A stretch of 64,000 bases of DNA, from the NCBI GenBank assembly GCA_964428835.1, contig CAYRZQ010000003.1, forward strand, positions 52,734-116,733, in the 5' to 3' direction. The DNA is from JAIXWP01 sp964428835 (GTDB lineage: Bacteria > Bacteroidota > Bacteroidia > Flavobacteriales_D > Sanyastnellaceae). The position numbers were made by a program, and so were the translations under genes. The notes under the pieces were generated by a model that saw only the letters and a list, made by a program, of their open reading frames with translations, did not search any database and had not been told where the DNA came from. Below, piece after piece: positions 7,439-16,554 of this stretch. Positions within the stretch are counted from its first letter, which is position 1, and every line of letters starts with the position of its first letter.

Positions 7439-10400
7439 CTATTTGACAAGGATCGTTGTTCCGTTTTCTTTGATGAGGCGGTCGGCTTCACTTAGAGTGA
7501 TCTTCTCGCCATTGTAATAGGCAGTGATGAAGGCATCGTTGATTCCGAGGCCTTTCGCAACATTACGTTGATTTACCGCTGCATCTAGGTTGTTGTAAAT
7601 ACCGCTCGTATAGCGGATTTTATTGTTTGCTGTGAGTTCACTATTCACAGGTGAGATATTCTTGATGTTGGACGCTGGTACTGGCTTGCTGTACACACCA
7701 ATCTGTACGGTGTAGAACAAACCTTTCACTGTTTCTACTTGTGTAGCAGCTACAGCGTTTGGCACGCCTTTGTAATAATCAGTACGCTTGCCATTAACAG
7801 AAGGGGCTTTAGCTGAAGTGCCATTCGTCGCATTTCTTTCTGCTGCGATATTCTCTTCCGCACGAGCGTTTACATTTCCATTCATGTCTTTTACTCGCTG
7901 CGAAGGAGCTACGCCGCCATCACCATAAGCGTATTCTTTTTCCATAGATGCCAACGCATCAGGTTCGGTCACTGCCATTGCTTCGTATAGAGGAACACGC
8001 TTTCCATTGCGATAAGCTACTACGAAAGCGTCGTTGTAACCAAGGCGGCGGATTTCCATTTTAATATCATCTGCCTGATCGAAGGTCATAAAGAAACCTG
8101 CGATGTAACGTGTAATTCCTGACGACAATTTGTCACCAATAACAGGTGCGAATTCATCGAAAAGATTTTGTGGTATCGGATTTCTAAATGCTCCAATTTG
8201 TACACTGTAATAAACGCCCTCTGGCATTGCTGGACTAACAGGAATTGGATTGCTCGAGCTATATACGGTGCGGCCAGTTCTAACAAATAGATTCTTTGAT
8301 AGGGTAGTAGGAAGTTCGTAATAGTAGTCGTCTGCTTGTGAATTTTCGTAGTATCCAGCATCAGCTGCAGCAGTGCGCTCGGCAGCGCTAGCAGGGCGTG
8401 CGGCGTCTCTTCCTGCCGACACAGCACTTGAGGTGCGCTCCACATTCGCAGTTCTTTCTGCACTTGTAGCAGCTGTTCTATCTGAGCTTGTAGTTGCACT
8501 TCTTTCTGCACTTGTAGCAGCAGTTCTATCTGCGTTTGTAGCAGCTGTTCTATCTGGGCTTGTAGTTGCACTTCTTTCTGCACTTGTAACAGCAGTTCTA
8601 TCTGCGTTTGTAGCAGTAGTTTTATCCGAACTTGTAGTTGCAGTTCTTTCTGCACTTGTAACAGCAGTTCTATCTGCGCTTGCAGTTGCAGTTCTTTCTG
8701 TATTGGCCGAAGCATTTCGCTCTGCGCTACCAGTGCTTGCTACCTCTGCGTCGCTTCGTACCTCCGTAACTCCGTCGCTTCGTACCTCCGTACCTCCGTC
8801 GCTTCGTACCTCCGTAACTCCGTCGCTTCGTACCTCCGTAACTCCGTCGCTCGCCGCTGTGTCGCTTGTCGCTGTGGTGGCAGGCGCTACATTGTTGTAT
8901 CGTAAGTCTGTCAACTCTTGGTCGCTATAGGCAAGGAAGAGCTCCATGTTGTCATGGATATCTACAATTTGTTGTAGCTGATTAATTGCTAGAGCTTCCT
9001 TGGCAAATGCCTGACGGTAGTAATCGTTTTGTTCGATAGGATCTTCAAAGTTGATTGCTTTCGTTCTAAGCGTTTGGGCCTCGTCATAATTGGCACGAGC
9101 TTGATTGTACAACTTTTGTACTTCATCGCGCAACATTACGCGACTATTCAGATCTTCTTGGTTTGTAGTATTTAGCTCGTTTACTTTTGCATTCATCGCG
9201 TCATATTCGGCGCGGGTCATATTGGCTATCGAACGGTTGTTGCGAATTTCTAATTGTGCTTTTTTGTAATACAAATCTTCAGCTTTACGATCAAGTTTCT
9301 TTGCTTGAGCATTGCTTGTCGCCGCTTCTACTTCAGCCTCTACTATGAGGATTTCATCCTGGATGGATTCGATTTTATCCTGGTCTTGCATATCAGAAGT
9401 GTACTCAGGATATTTTTCCATCATCTTGGTCATGTCTTTTGATTCGTATGCAAAGATGGACTCTTGCTCATTTTTAGCTTTAAATAGTACCTTCATTTTC
9501 GCCGCATCACGTGTCATGATTTCTTCGCGGGTGAGAGGCTTTGGTTCGGATGCATTGCTAGTTTCAGCGCTATTTGAAGCGTTTGATGAATCGCTATTAT
9601 TACTGCTATTATTGTTATTGTTGCTCGATTCTTCTATGCTTTCTTCTAGATTTTTTCCTTGATTCATCACTACTGACGAATCATTCGCAGTTGGCTCTGC
9701 TGCTGCGGCAGTAAGTCTTAGATCGCTTTGATAGCTGGTGAGTTTAGCATTTGCAGCTTGGTATTCTTGTTTAATTGAAGATATTTCCTTGCGAATTTGA
9801 TCAGACTCTGCCAAGTCAGTGCTCATAGCCAATTGTTCTTGTTTTTTTGCTTCAAGCGCTTCAAGGGTATTCATGTAAGACTGTGTCAAAACCACTTGGT
9901 CTTCGAGCCTTTCATTTATGTTTTGATTATTTAGAATTTCTTTATTTTCTAAGTCGTATGCCGCTTTGAAAGTGTTGACATCATTTGTTTCTTTTTTCAA
10001 AGATGTAATGACAGCGTTCAATTCTTTATCTCTTGCCGCTAATGCCGCGATTTCGTTTTCGCTGCTTGCAGCACTAATTTTTAATGCATTCTCTATACGA
10101 GCTTGCTCAAGCTTTGCAAGTGTAGTTTCTTGGTATCCCACGCGAGCAATGGTTTTTTCGATCTCGGTGCCTTCCATGTTTTCAAAGTCCACCATTTTAC
10201 CGGCATACTCAGGATCGATGCTGGTGCTCACTGCTTTGACGCGTTCTGCTGGAGCAGGCGCCACGGCGGTCGAAGGCATCGATGCTTTTAATTCTGTTTT
10301 ATAAGCAATCAATGACTGCAATTCTTGTTTTTCTTCTTCACTAATACCAGTAGCTCTCTTCTTTTGAATCTCTTGAATTCGAGATTCAGTTTGAGCATAC

Positions 10401-13255
10401 GATGCGCTAACTACCATTTGACGTGCATCCTTCATCGCTGGTGCGTTACCACTGGTTTTTTTAAACGCTTCGTCAGTTGATGCCTTGATGCTTGCGTAAT
10501 CGTTGTTGCCTGAAGCAGTAGGAGTGGCAGGAGTAGTAGGAGTAGGAGTAGGAGTAGGGGAAGGAGTAGGAGTAGGAGAAGGAGTAGGAGTAGGAGTAGG
10601 AGTAGGAGTAGGAGTAGGAGAAGCTGTACCAGAATTAGCAATTGGGTTTTGCGAATCAGGATTTACCGCCACTACATCTGCATTCCCGTTCTCGTTCCCG
10701 TTCTCGTTCCCGTTCTCGTTCCCGTTCTTGTTCTCATTCTCATTCCCGTTCTCGTTCTCGTTCTCGTTCTTGTTCTCGTTTTCAGCGCGCACATTGATGG
10801 CTACCTCTGAAGTTAGAGAGTTGTCGGTATTTCCATCCGTGATGAGTGCGAGTGTTTGTGGGTCTGTGATAACGAGTTTTTCGAAGCGCGTGTCTAGGGC
10901 ATCTACTTTCATTGAAAGACTATTACGCTGGCCTTCTTCGAGAATAGCTGTTTGATCAACACCCAATTTATCGTCCTTCACAAGCTTTCCATATACCGCC
11001 GCTGCGGCATATGCATCTTTTGTTTCTTTACCCATCTTCTCTGTGAGATAGATACGATCCTTGATCGCACGGCGCATGCCATCCAAATCACTCTTCGCGT
11101 TTACAATGGCAGTTTCTATTTCAGCAAGCTCACTTTTCTTTTTAGTATTCGCCTTCTTCACTTCAAGTGCAGCAATTTCTTGTTCCTTTTCTTTTTCAGA
11201 TTGACGAAGGTTGTTCAACTTGTCTTCTGAATTGTGCAATTGATTTTCTTTTTCTTTCGCTGCTTTCGTCATTTCAGCCAATGGTTCTGGCTTTGCCATT
11301 CTATTGGCTACAATGCGATCTTTTTCTTTTTGAAGGGTAGCGAGTGTTTTGTCAAAATTGTTTTCTGCTTGTGCAGCTTTAATAGCAGCAACATCTTCAG
11401 TAAGAGCCGTTTTTTCTGCTTTAGCTGTTTCTACTTCTTTTTGCAAGTTTGATGCGGCCACAATTGCGGCCTTTGCTTCGCGCTTCAGTTCTTGCGCTTT
11501 GTTAAGCAGGGCTTGTGATTCTTTTAATTTTGTTACGTCTTCTGTTGTAGTATAACCAGTAAGTCCCGCTCGCAATCCTTCTGCTTTTGCAGTGAGAGTC
11601 TCTGCTTCTTTTTGCTTGTTAAGCGCAAATGAATAAGCTGTATTGATGCGCGATTCAGTATCCTTGATGAAAGTAGCATTCTTGTTAATGTCTTTTTCGA
11701 TGTCACCAATAACAGTAGCGATAGTAACATCCGAACCGAAGCCTGCAGCTAATGTTACATTCTCCATAGTTTTCTCAACGGAAAGGTTATTCGCCTCGAC
11801 AGGAGCTGAATCACCTGACGGTATTGGAGAATCATTAACTTCAAGACCTGCTTTGCGGCGGAGCATCTCCGCAGCGAGTGCAGCAATATCCTCATTGAGA
11901 ATTTCTTCGAAGTAATTGGTAACGATTAATCTTTCTTGTCCAGACTCTTTCACCAATTTCATTTCTTGTCTCAACGCTACTGGCTTATCGAAAGAAGGAA
12001 CCTTTACTTCGGACTCATGCACGACAGGGCTATTTTCTGTTTTAATATAAAATTTGTAGTCGCCGCCTTTTGGAACGTAGAGAGTATAATTACCATCACT
12101 AGGTTGAGTGGTATTTTCCATCACCATTCTACCTGTCATACTCTCACGAATTTGAATGGTCGCATTTTTTTGTTCTGCGTCAATCTCGCTTACAAAGCTT
12201 CCTTTGAGATAAACGATTTGTAGTGGAATACCTTGAACTTTTACGTTATAAACGTGCAAATGCTTTTGATCGCTGCTGCGACCAGAGGCAAAATATGCTT
12301 TTTGATTCAACGAATCAGCGATATAAAATATATCGTCGTCGGGTGTATTGATAGCAAAGTCAAGATTGATGGCAGGACCGAAATCACCTGATTTTGGATC
12401 CATCACACTTTTGAAAATATCATAGCCACCCATGCTATTGTGGCCTTTGGAAGCGAAATAGAGGGTTTTTCCATCAGAATGTAAAAAACAAAAATCCTCA
12501 TCGTATTTGGTGTTTACATCACCGCGTACTTTCTGAGGCTCGCTGAATTTTCCATCTGGAAGTATTTGTGCTTTATAAATGTCCTTTCCGGTAGTACCAT
12601 CTTTTCCATAACTGGAGAAATAAATGGTAGTGCTATTTCCAGGATAGTGAATCACACCTGGAGCGCCTGCTTTTTGATCTAGCTTTGATTGAAGCTCTGC
12701 TGGTACTGTTAGAATTTTGCCACCGATACCATCGAGGTCCATGTAGCGAAAGAAGTTTTCACGATCGGCTTCTACTTTATTTAACACCACGAGATCCTTA
12801 ATGTTGGCAAGCAGGTTCGAACCATAGATGCAGGTTTCAATCTCACGCTGGGCATTCAGCTTTTCAACCACTTTTGGATCTGCTTTGGTAACGAATGTTT
12901 CGTAGGCCTTTACAGCATCTTTGAATTGGTAATTGAGGTGAAATGCTTTGCCGAGGTAATACCAAGCCATAGGGTCTGCGACGTTGCGCTTGGTGGCGCT
13001 GGTCAAAAACTTGATTGCTTTTGATTTATCGGGATCACTATAGATTGCACAAGCGCCGAAGCGATAGCTGTAATCCACATTCTGAGGATAAAGAGAAACC
13101 AATTGAGAATAGAGCGGATAGGCCTTGAGAAAATCTCCCGAGACAAAGTGCTCATTAGCTTCTTTAGCGAGTTGTGGCTCACTGCCTGCTTTTTGGGCAG
13201 AAACAGTTGCTACAAACACGGCCCATAGGGCGATGACCAGTGTTGTGCGTTTCAT
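7439..13255 (-). CDS. Giant TPR / PD40 beta-propeller / coiled-coil / double SPOR envelope protein
   Basis: This is a 1938-residue protein with signal peptide MKRTTLVIALWAVFVATVSA. In order: tetratricopeptide-like helices (about 30-140), PD40/WD40-like propeller repeats with IYFSSYGKDG and LYFASKGHNS motifs (about 195-345), a carboxypeptidase-regulatory-like sandwich (about 345-430), and long charged coiled coils (about 500-800, 920-1240 and 1300-1450). Low-complexity inserts follow: Asn/Glu/Gly (about 824-858), Pro-Thr (about 878-912), EVRSDGVT (about 1468-1503) and 8-residue ADRTAVTS-type repeats (about 1510-1605). Two SPOR-like domains (YYSVQIGAFRN and FYTVQIGVYSK, about 1675-1750 and 1845-1920) close the protein. 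The N-terminal half resembles the T9SS periplasmic protein PorE, but SPOR domains replace OmpA as the presumed peptidoglycan contact. Function is inferred only as an envelope scaffold. Confidence 0.8.
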   Translation of the reverse strand: MKRTTLVIALWAVFVATVSAQKAGSEPQLAKEANEHFVSGDFLKAYPLYSQLVSLYPQNVDYSYRFGACAIYSDPDKSKAIKFLTSATKRNVADPMAWYYLGKAFHLNYQFKDAVKAYETFVTKADPKVVEKLNAQREIETCIYGSNLLANIKDLVVLNKVEADRENFFRYMDLDGIGGKILTVPAELQSKLDQKAGAPGVIHYPGNSTTIYFSSYGKDGTTGKDIYKAQILPDGKFSEPQKVRGDVNTKYDEDFCFLHSDGKTLYFASKGHNSMGGYDIFKSVMDPKSGDFGPAINLDFAINTPDDDIFYIADSLNQKAYFASGRSSDQKHLHVYNVKVQGIPLQIVYLKGSFVSEIDAEQKNATIQIRESMTGRMVMENTTQPSDGNYTLYVPKGGDYKFYIKTENSPVVHESEVKVPSFDKPVALRQEMKLVKESGQERLIVTNYFEEILNEDIAALAAEMLRRKAGLEVNDSPIPSGDSAPVEANNLSVEKTMENVTLAAGFGSDVTIATVIGDIEKDINKNATFIKDTESRINTAYSFALNKQKEAETLTAKAEGLRAGLTGYTTTEDVTKLKESQALLNKAQELKREAKAAIVAASNLQKEVETAKAEKTALTEDVAAIKAAQAENNFDKTLATLQKEKDRIVANRMAKPEPLAEMTKAAKEKENQLHNSEDKLNNLRQSEKEKEQEIAALEVKKANTKKKSELAEIETAIVNAKSDLDGMRRAIKDRIYLTEKMGKETKDAYAAAAVYGKLVKDDKLGVDQTAILEEGQRNSLSMKVDALDTRFEKLVITDPQTLALITDGNTDNSLTSEVAINVRAENENKNENENENGNENENKNGNENGNENGNENGNADVVAVNPDSQNPIANSGTASPTPTPTPTPTPTPSPTPTPSPTPTPTPTTPATPTASGNNDYASIKASTDEAFKKTSGNAPAMKDARQMVVSASYAQTESRIQEIQKKRATGISEEEKQELQSLIAYKTELKASMPSTAVAPAPAERVKAVSTSIDPEYAGKMVDFENMEGTEIEKTIARVGYQETTLAKLEQARIENALKISAASSENEIAALAARDKELNAVITSLKKETNDVNTFKAAYDLENKEILNNQNINERLEDQVVLTQSYMNTLEALEAKKQEQLAMSTDLAESDQIRKEISSIKQEYQAANAKLTSYQSDLRLTAAAAEPTANDSSVVMNQGKNLEESIEESSNNNNNSSNNSDSSNASNSAETSNASEPKPLTREEIMTRDAAKMKVLFKAKNEQESIFAYESKDMTKMMEKYPEYTSDMQDQDKIESIQDEILIVEAEVEAATSNAQAKKLDRKAEDLYYKKAQLEIRNNRSIANMTRAEYDAMNAKVNELNTTNQEDLNSRVMLRDEVQKLYNQARANYDEAQTLRTKAINFEDPIEQNDYYRQAFAKEALAINQLQQIVDIHDNMELFLAYSDQELTDLRYNNVAPATTATSDTAASDGVTEVRSDGVTEVRSDGGTEVRSDGVTEVRSDAEVASTGSAERNASANTERTATASADRTAVTSAERTATTSSDKTTATNADRTAVTSAERSATTSPDRTAATNADRTAATSAERSATTSSDRTAATSAERTANVERTSSAVSAGRDAARPASAAERTAAADAGYYENSQADDYYYELPTTLSKNLFVRTGRTVYSSSNPIPVSPAMPEGVYYSVQIGAFRNPIPQNLFDEFAPVIGDKLSSGITRYIAGFFMTFDQADDIKMEIRRLGYNDAFVVAYRNGKRVPLYEAMAVTEPDALASMEKEYAYGDGGVAPSQRVKDMNGNVNARAEENIAAERNATNGTSAKAPSVNGKRTDYYKGVPNAVAATQVETVKGLFYTVQIGVYSKPVPASNIKNISPVNSELTANNKIRYTSGIYNNLDAAVNQRNVAKGLGINDAFITAYYNGEKITLSEADRLIKENGTTILVK
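8746..8849 (-). repeat. Octamer array within the giant gene
   Basis: Thirteen gapless 8-bp units are present on the plus strand: CTGCGTCG, then CTTCGTAC, CTCCGTAA or CTCCGTAC, and CTCCGTCG in rotation. Three octamers give a 24-bp super-period, which keeps the frame and encodes the EVRSDGVT repeats. A related octamer (TCCCTTCG) occurs outside genes at 52436-52473. Confidence 0.85.
10518..10622 (-). repeat. GTAGGA hexamer array encoding a Pro-Thr tract
   Basis: About seventeen 6-bp units of GTAGGA and variants (GAAGGA, GTAGGG, GTGGCA) are present. On the coding strand they read as alternating Pro and Thr or Ser codons, probably a flexible wall-spanning linker. The same hexamer lies between genes at 25233-25256. 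Confidence 0.85.
10683..10784 (-). repeat. GAACNN hexamer array encoding an Asn/Glu/Gly/Lys tract
   Basis: Seventeen 6-bp units (TTCCCG, TTCTCG, TTCTTG, TTCTCA on the plus strand) encode alternating Asn and Glu, Gly or Lys. The unit matches the intergenic hexamers at 6799, 7314 and 16865. Confidence 0.87.
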
Positions 13256-13393
13256 GCGCTTAGATCAAATTAGACTTCCGTTGTTGTTCACTTATGTACT
13301 TTCAAGTCCTTGTCAAATGTCGGTACACGGGTATTGATACGGAACTAATCTTATTGGGTTACAATTTCTTATAGTTAACCCTTTGATCAGCAC

Positions 13394-13401
13394 CAAATTT
13401 A
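13394..13401 (-). promoter_or_regulatory. Possible -7 box of the giant TPR/SPOR gene
   Basis: Read on the minus strand this is TAAATTTG, a match to TAnnTTTG. It would give a leader of about 130 bases. No convincing -33 element is visible, so the call is weak. Confidence 0.25.
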
Positions 13402-13429
13402 GTCAACTTATGCATATTCTAATGTTGGT

Positions 13430-14185
13430 CTATTCATTTAACAACCAGTTGTAATCTAAGTAGTTAATTTGGGTCTTATCCGAAATTTTGGTATTGCTGT
13501 ATCTATTTATAAATGAAACCAGTGATTCCTTTTTTGTGAAGTCGCCCTTGAACCAAGTAAAGATTTTACTGAGTTCGGCAGATGAGCTTGTGATTTTATT
13601 GCGAGTGGGGTCATTGATAAAGCTCTTTGCGGCGCTGTCCAATTGCGCGTTGATCTTTTCAGCCGTATATGCTTCATTTCTCAAAACAGGGCATGACACT
13701 GAAGCACAATTGATGGCGAAGTGGATGCGAGGCTCATTGAATTCCTTTCTCAGAATGTCGTGTTCGATATTATTGAGGTCGTAGGTTATTCCTTGAATGG
13801 TGATAAAACGAATATCCCAAGGCGTGTTTACTTTATAAATAGCCCCGCCAAGGTCTTTGATGGATTTGCAGGGGTAGTTGCGTACGATGAGATCAACAGT
13901 AAAAGCGTTGTATGCATTGATCCAATAGGCGAGGCGCTGATCGCGGCTCCAGTTCTCTTGATTGGGGTGTCCTTTACGTAGAAGGTCGAGGTATGAATTA
14001 AGCTGGCTTTGATCTTTTTTAAAACCTGCGTAGTTGACGTGCCCGTCTGCTGAAACGTGTTTTTTCAAAAGGGCGTCCCATAGTTCATGATTAATGGGTT
14101 TTGAGTCGTTTGGTATTTTTTGACTGCTACATCCTGTAGACAGGAAAAGCGCAAGTGAAGCGAGTATTACGTGAATAATTTTCAT
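13430..14185 (-). CDS. DUF547 domain lipoprotein
   Basis: This is a 251-residue protein with a lipoprotein signal (LALFLSTGCSSQ, Cys about 19). It carries the DUF547 signature: NYAGFKKDQSQLNSYLDLL, the RLAYWINAYNAFTVDLIV helix, and the HFAINCASVSCPVLRNEAY motif with its paired cysteines. DUF547 proteins are extracytoplasmic and of unknown activity; a link to thiol chemistry is sometimes suggested by the conserved cysteines. It is divergent from a GT2 transferase, a pairing also seen near arsenosugar-type gene sets, but no other such gene is visible here. Confidence 0.85.
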   Translation of the reverse strand: MKIIHVILASLALFLSTGCSSQKIPNDSKPINHELWDALLKKHVSADGHVNYAGFKKDQSQLNSYLDLLRKGHPNQENWSRDQRLAYWINAYNAFTVDLIVRNYPCKSIKDLGGAIYKVNTPWDIRFITIQGITYDLNNIEHDILRKEFNEPRIHFAINCASVSCPVLRNEAYTAEKINAQLDSAAKSFINDPTRNKITSSSAELSKIFTWFKGDFTKKESLVSFINRYSNTKISDKTQINYLDYNWLLNE

Positions 14186-14237
14186 GCGTGGACAATGATA
14201 TTACGAATATAGGTGACATTTTATGCCCGTGCTTTAC

Positions 14238-14245
14238 TAAATTCG
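14238..14245 (+). promoter_or_regulatory. Possible -7 box of the GT2 gene
   Basis: TAAATTCG resembles TAnnTTTG and ends 5 bp before the preferred ATG at 14251. No strong -33 element is seen. Confidence 0.3.
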
Positions 14246-14250
14246 TTCCA

Positions 14251-14946
14251 ATGAATGAGGAGACTGTTAAAATATCCTGCATCATTCCTACGCTGAATGA
14301 GGAAGCTCACGTGGGCAGGTTGGTTCGTTGGCTAAGACAATGTCCATTTAGCGAAAGGGTAGAAGTCATCGTTGTGGATGGAAACAGCACAGACGATACG
14401 GTAAATGAGGCAAGGGAAGCTGGAGCCGAGGTGCTCACGACTCAGGTAAGATCGCGGGCGCATCAGATGAATCAAGGAGCAAAGGTGGCGAAGGGAGGTA
14501 TTTTGTATTTCGTTCATGCCGATGCAATGCCCCCGAAGTGCTGTTTTGAGGAAGTTCTGAATGCTGTGGAGTCAGGACATCAAATTGGAGGCTTTCGATT
14601 CAGATTTGATAGTGATAAGTGGATTTTGAAGTTCAACTCCTATATGACACGGTTTAATATTACCTCGTTTAGAGGAGGAGATCAGAGTATTTTTATTCAA
14701 AAGAATTTATTTGAAAAATTAAATGGATACGACGAAAACTATGTGATCATGGAAGAGTATGATCTCTTGCGCAGAGTGAAGGGATTGGGAATAAAATACC
14801 ATTTGATTCAAAAAGATGTACTCGTGAGTGCCCGCAAATACAATGGACGCACATGGCTTGAAGTCAATTGGGCCAACGTCAAAGCCATGTCGCAATTTCG
14901 CAGAGGCGTGGCACCGGAGGTGATTAAAAGGAATTATCTGCGGTAA
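14251..14946 (+). CDS. Glycosyltransferase family 2 (TIGR04283-like)
   Basis: The open frame extends to 14188, but the conserved start of the fold (KISCIIPTLNEEAHVGRLVR) follows directly after the ATG at 14251, giving 231 residues. GT-A motifs are visible: IVVDGNSTDDT, the FVHADAMPP motif in place of the usual DxD region, and GGDQSIFIQKNLFEKLNGYDE with MEEYDLLRRVK. It resembles the TIGR04283 family, some members of which are named arsenosugar glycosyltransferases. Substrate here is unknown. The divergent neighbour is the DUF547 lipoprotein. Confidence 0.82.
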   Translation: MNEETVKISCIIPTLNEEAHVGRLVRWLRQCPFSERVEVIVVDGNSTDDTVNEAREAGAEVLTTQVRSRAHQMNQGAKVAKGGILYFVHADAMPPKCCFEEVLNAVESGHQIGGFRFRFDSDKWILKFNSYMTRFNITSFRGGDQSIFIQKNLFEKLNGYDENYVIMEEYDLLRRVKGLGIKYHLIQKDVLVSARKYNGRTWLEVNWANVKAMSQFRRGVAPEVIKRNYLR

Positions 14947-15070
14947 AGTATGGTGTAAGCTAGTTGTGAAATGGTTCTGTATATAAGGATGAATACAGGC
15001 CAAAGAATGACTCCGGATTTTTTAGTTCATATTTATAATTAAAAGTTATAAAATGAAAGAATGGGTGTGC

Positions 15071-15078
15071 TACTTTTG
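15071..15078 (+). promoter_or_regulatory. Predicted -7 box upstream of the LRR lipoprotein
   Basis: TACTTTTG matches TAnnTTTG well. It lies about 100 bp before the ATG at 15178, longer than the leaders of other genes in the window, so a structured leader or a nearer promoter is possible. Confidence 0.4.
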
Positions 15079-15177
15079 TCAGGACACCGAGTTAAGGAGG
15101 ATTTAATACCTTAACATCATGAAAAAAGAAAGGAAAAATTAAAGCAAATTCGATTAAGCTCAAAGGACTATAAAGCT

Positions 15178-16554
15178 ATGTTTAGACGTTTGGATACAAA
15201 GTGCATTACGAAAATTAAAGGGTTAATTTTTATTTTATTTGTTACTTTGATTTCATGCAACAATGAATCGATTTCAGACGAGATTGATAAAAAATATGAT
15301 CTTCAATGGAACGACTATGGTTATGGAAAGGGACTTGATTGGAGAAAAGAGGATGATTTTCGAAAACTTGAATCAGGAATTTACGACCAAAAAGAAATCA
15401 TTCTGAGCTATGCAGTTGAGTCTGGAGTGGACTTTGGAAAAATTAATAATTGTAAGGACTTACTATATCTGGCAATTGATACAGTTAGTGACATTACTGA
15501 ACTCAAAAAACTAAAGTTCGAAAACTTTCAAAATCTTAGAAGATTAGTGATTTTAAGAGGTTATTTAACGAATGAGCTATTGCATGAGATAACAAAATGT
15601 AAAAGTTTAAGGCATTTGGTAGTTCAGGGTAGTGGTGAGGATATAATAGTTCCAAAGGAGATTGCCAATTTAACTAAGCTTAAAGGAATTCGTTTTTCTG
15701 GTATTAATTTTAAAGCGATAGACAGACACTTTAGATTATTAAAAATTGAAGATTTAGTTTTAGTCGGTTGTAGTTTTAATGGGTACGAATCTTCCTTTTT
15801 TGGATTGAGAGAGCTCAAAGTTCTTCGATTTTATGAATGTGCATTAACAAAAGTACCGGAAGAGGTTAAAAAAATGTCTGGACTAAAAACATTAGAATTT
15901 CATGGAGGCCAAAAGTTGGATTTGAGCGCTTTATCTGGTTGTGATAGCCTTGAATTATTATGTCTTTATCATTTGCCTGATAATCCAATTTTAGATTTAG
16001 AAAATACAAACTTAAAGAGGTTAGTTATTCGTTCGACCAATTTATATTCCTTACCCAAACTGCCACAAACTCTTGAATGGCTTGTAATTAATAATTGTGA
16101 AATAGATAATTACGAATTTATTGGAACTGTGCCAGACTCTCTGAATAATATAACTATCATTAGGTCTCTTTTCAAGTCTTTTCCTGAGAATTGGAAGGTT
16201 CTAAAAAAGGTTGAATTACTTTATATATACGACTGTGGACTGGAAGAGTTACCAGAGTGGATTGGTGAATGGCCAATAAAGGATTTAAACCTATATAATC
16301 ACAAACTACAAAGAATTCCCGATAGTTTTTCGAAATTGCCTTTGGAGAAATTTTATTTAGGTTCTGTAGAAGGAGTCGAGAATAACGACGTCATTTACAA
16401 ACTTAAATCGAATGTGGTTGCATTCGTTTTTAATGAAACAAGGCGCGGGGAGAAGCTTAGAACATATGATCCAGAGATCTATCCTTTTGTGAAGATCTAT
16501 AGCCCTTGGAAAGCCAGTTGCTACAGTCCTACAGTTGGAGATGTGAATCATTGA
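15178..16554 (+). CDS. Leucine-rich-repeat lipoprotein, AT-rich
   Basis: This is a 458-residue protein with a lipoprotein signal (LIFILFVTLISCNNE, Cys 27). From about residue 80 it contains irregular leucine-rich repeats of 21-24 residues (LRRLVILRGYLTNELL, LKGIRFSGINFKAID, LKVLRFYECALTKVPEEVKK, LEWLVINNCEIDNYEF), the bacterial surface LRR type used for protein contacts. The base composition looks clearly more AT-rich than neighbouring genes, which suggests acquisition. The downstream 380 bases hold remnants rather than genes. No ligand or partner can be named. Confidence 0.7.
   Translation: MFRRLDTKCITKIKGLIFILFVTLISCNNESISDEIDKKYDLQWNDYGYGKGLDWRKEDDFRKLESGIYDQKEIILSYAVESGVDFGKINNCKDLLYLAIDTVSDITELKKLKFENFQNLRRLVILRGYLTNELLHEITKCKSLRHLVVQGSGEDIIVPKEIANLTKLKGIRFSGINFKAIDRHFRLLKIEDLVLVGCSFNGYESSFFGLRELKVLRFYECALTKVPEEVKKMSGLKTLEFHGGQKLDLSALSGCDSLELLCLYHLPDNPILDLENTNLKRLVIRSTNLYSLPKLPQTLEWLVINNCEIDNYEFIGTVPDSLNNITIIRSLFKSFPENWKVLKKVELLYIYDCGLEELPEWIGEWPIKDLNLYNHKLQRIPDSFSKLPLEKFYLGSVEGVENNDVIYKLKSNVVAFVFNETRRGEKLRTYDPEIYPFVKIYSPWKASCYSPTVGDVNH

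Noticed and set aside
8373..8930. Antisense open frame of 185 residues rich in Ala, Val and Leu
   Set aside because: It runs opposite to the repeat region of the giant TPR/SPOR gene and arises from the 24-bp periodic sequence; there is no independent start context.
10503..10955. Antisense open frame with Gly-Val and Phe-Ser repeats
   Set aside because: It is the mirror of the Pro-Thr and Asn-Glu hexamer arrays; hexamers stay open in all frames.
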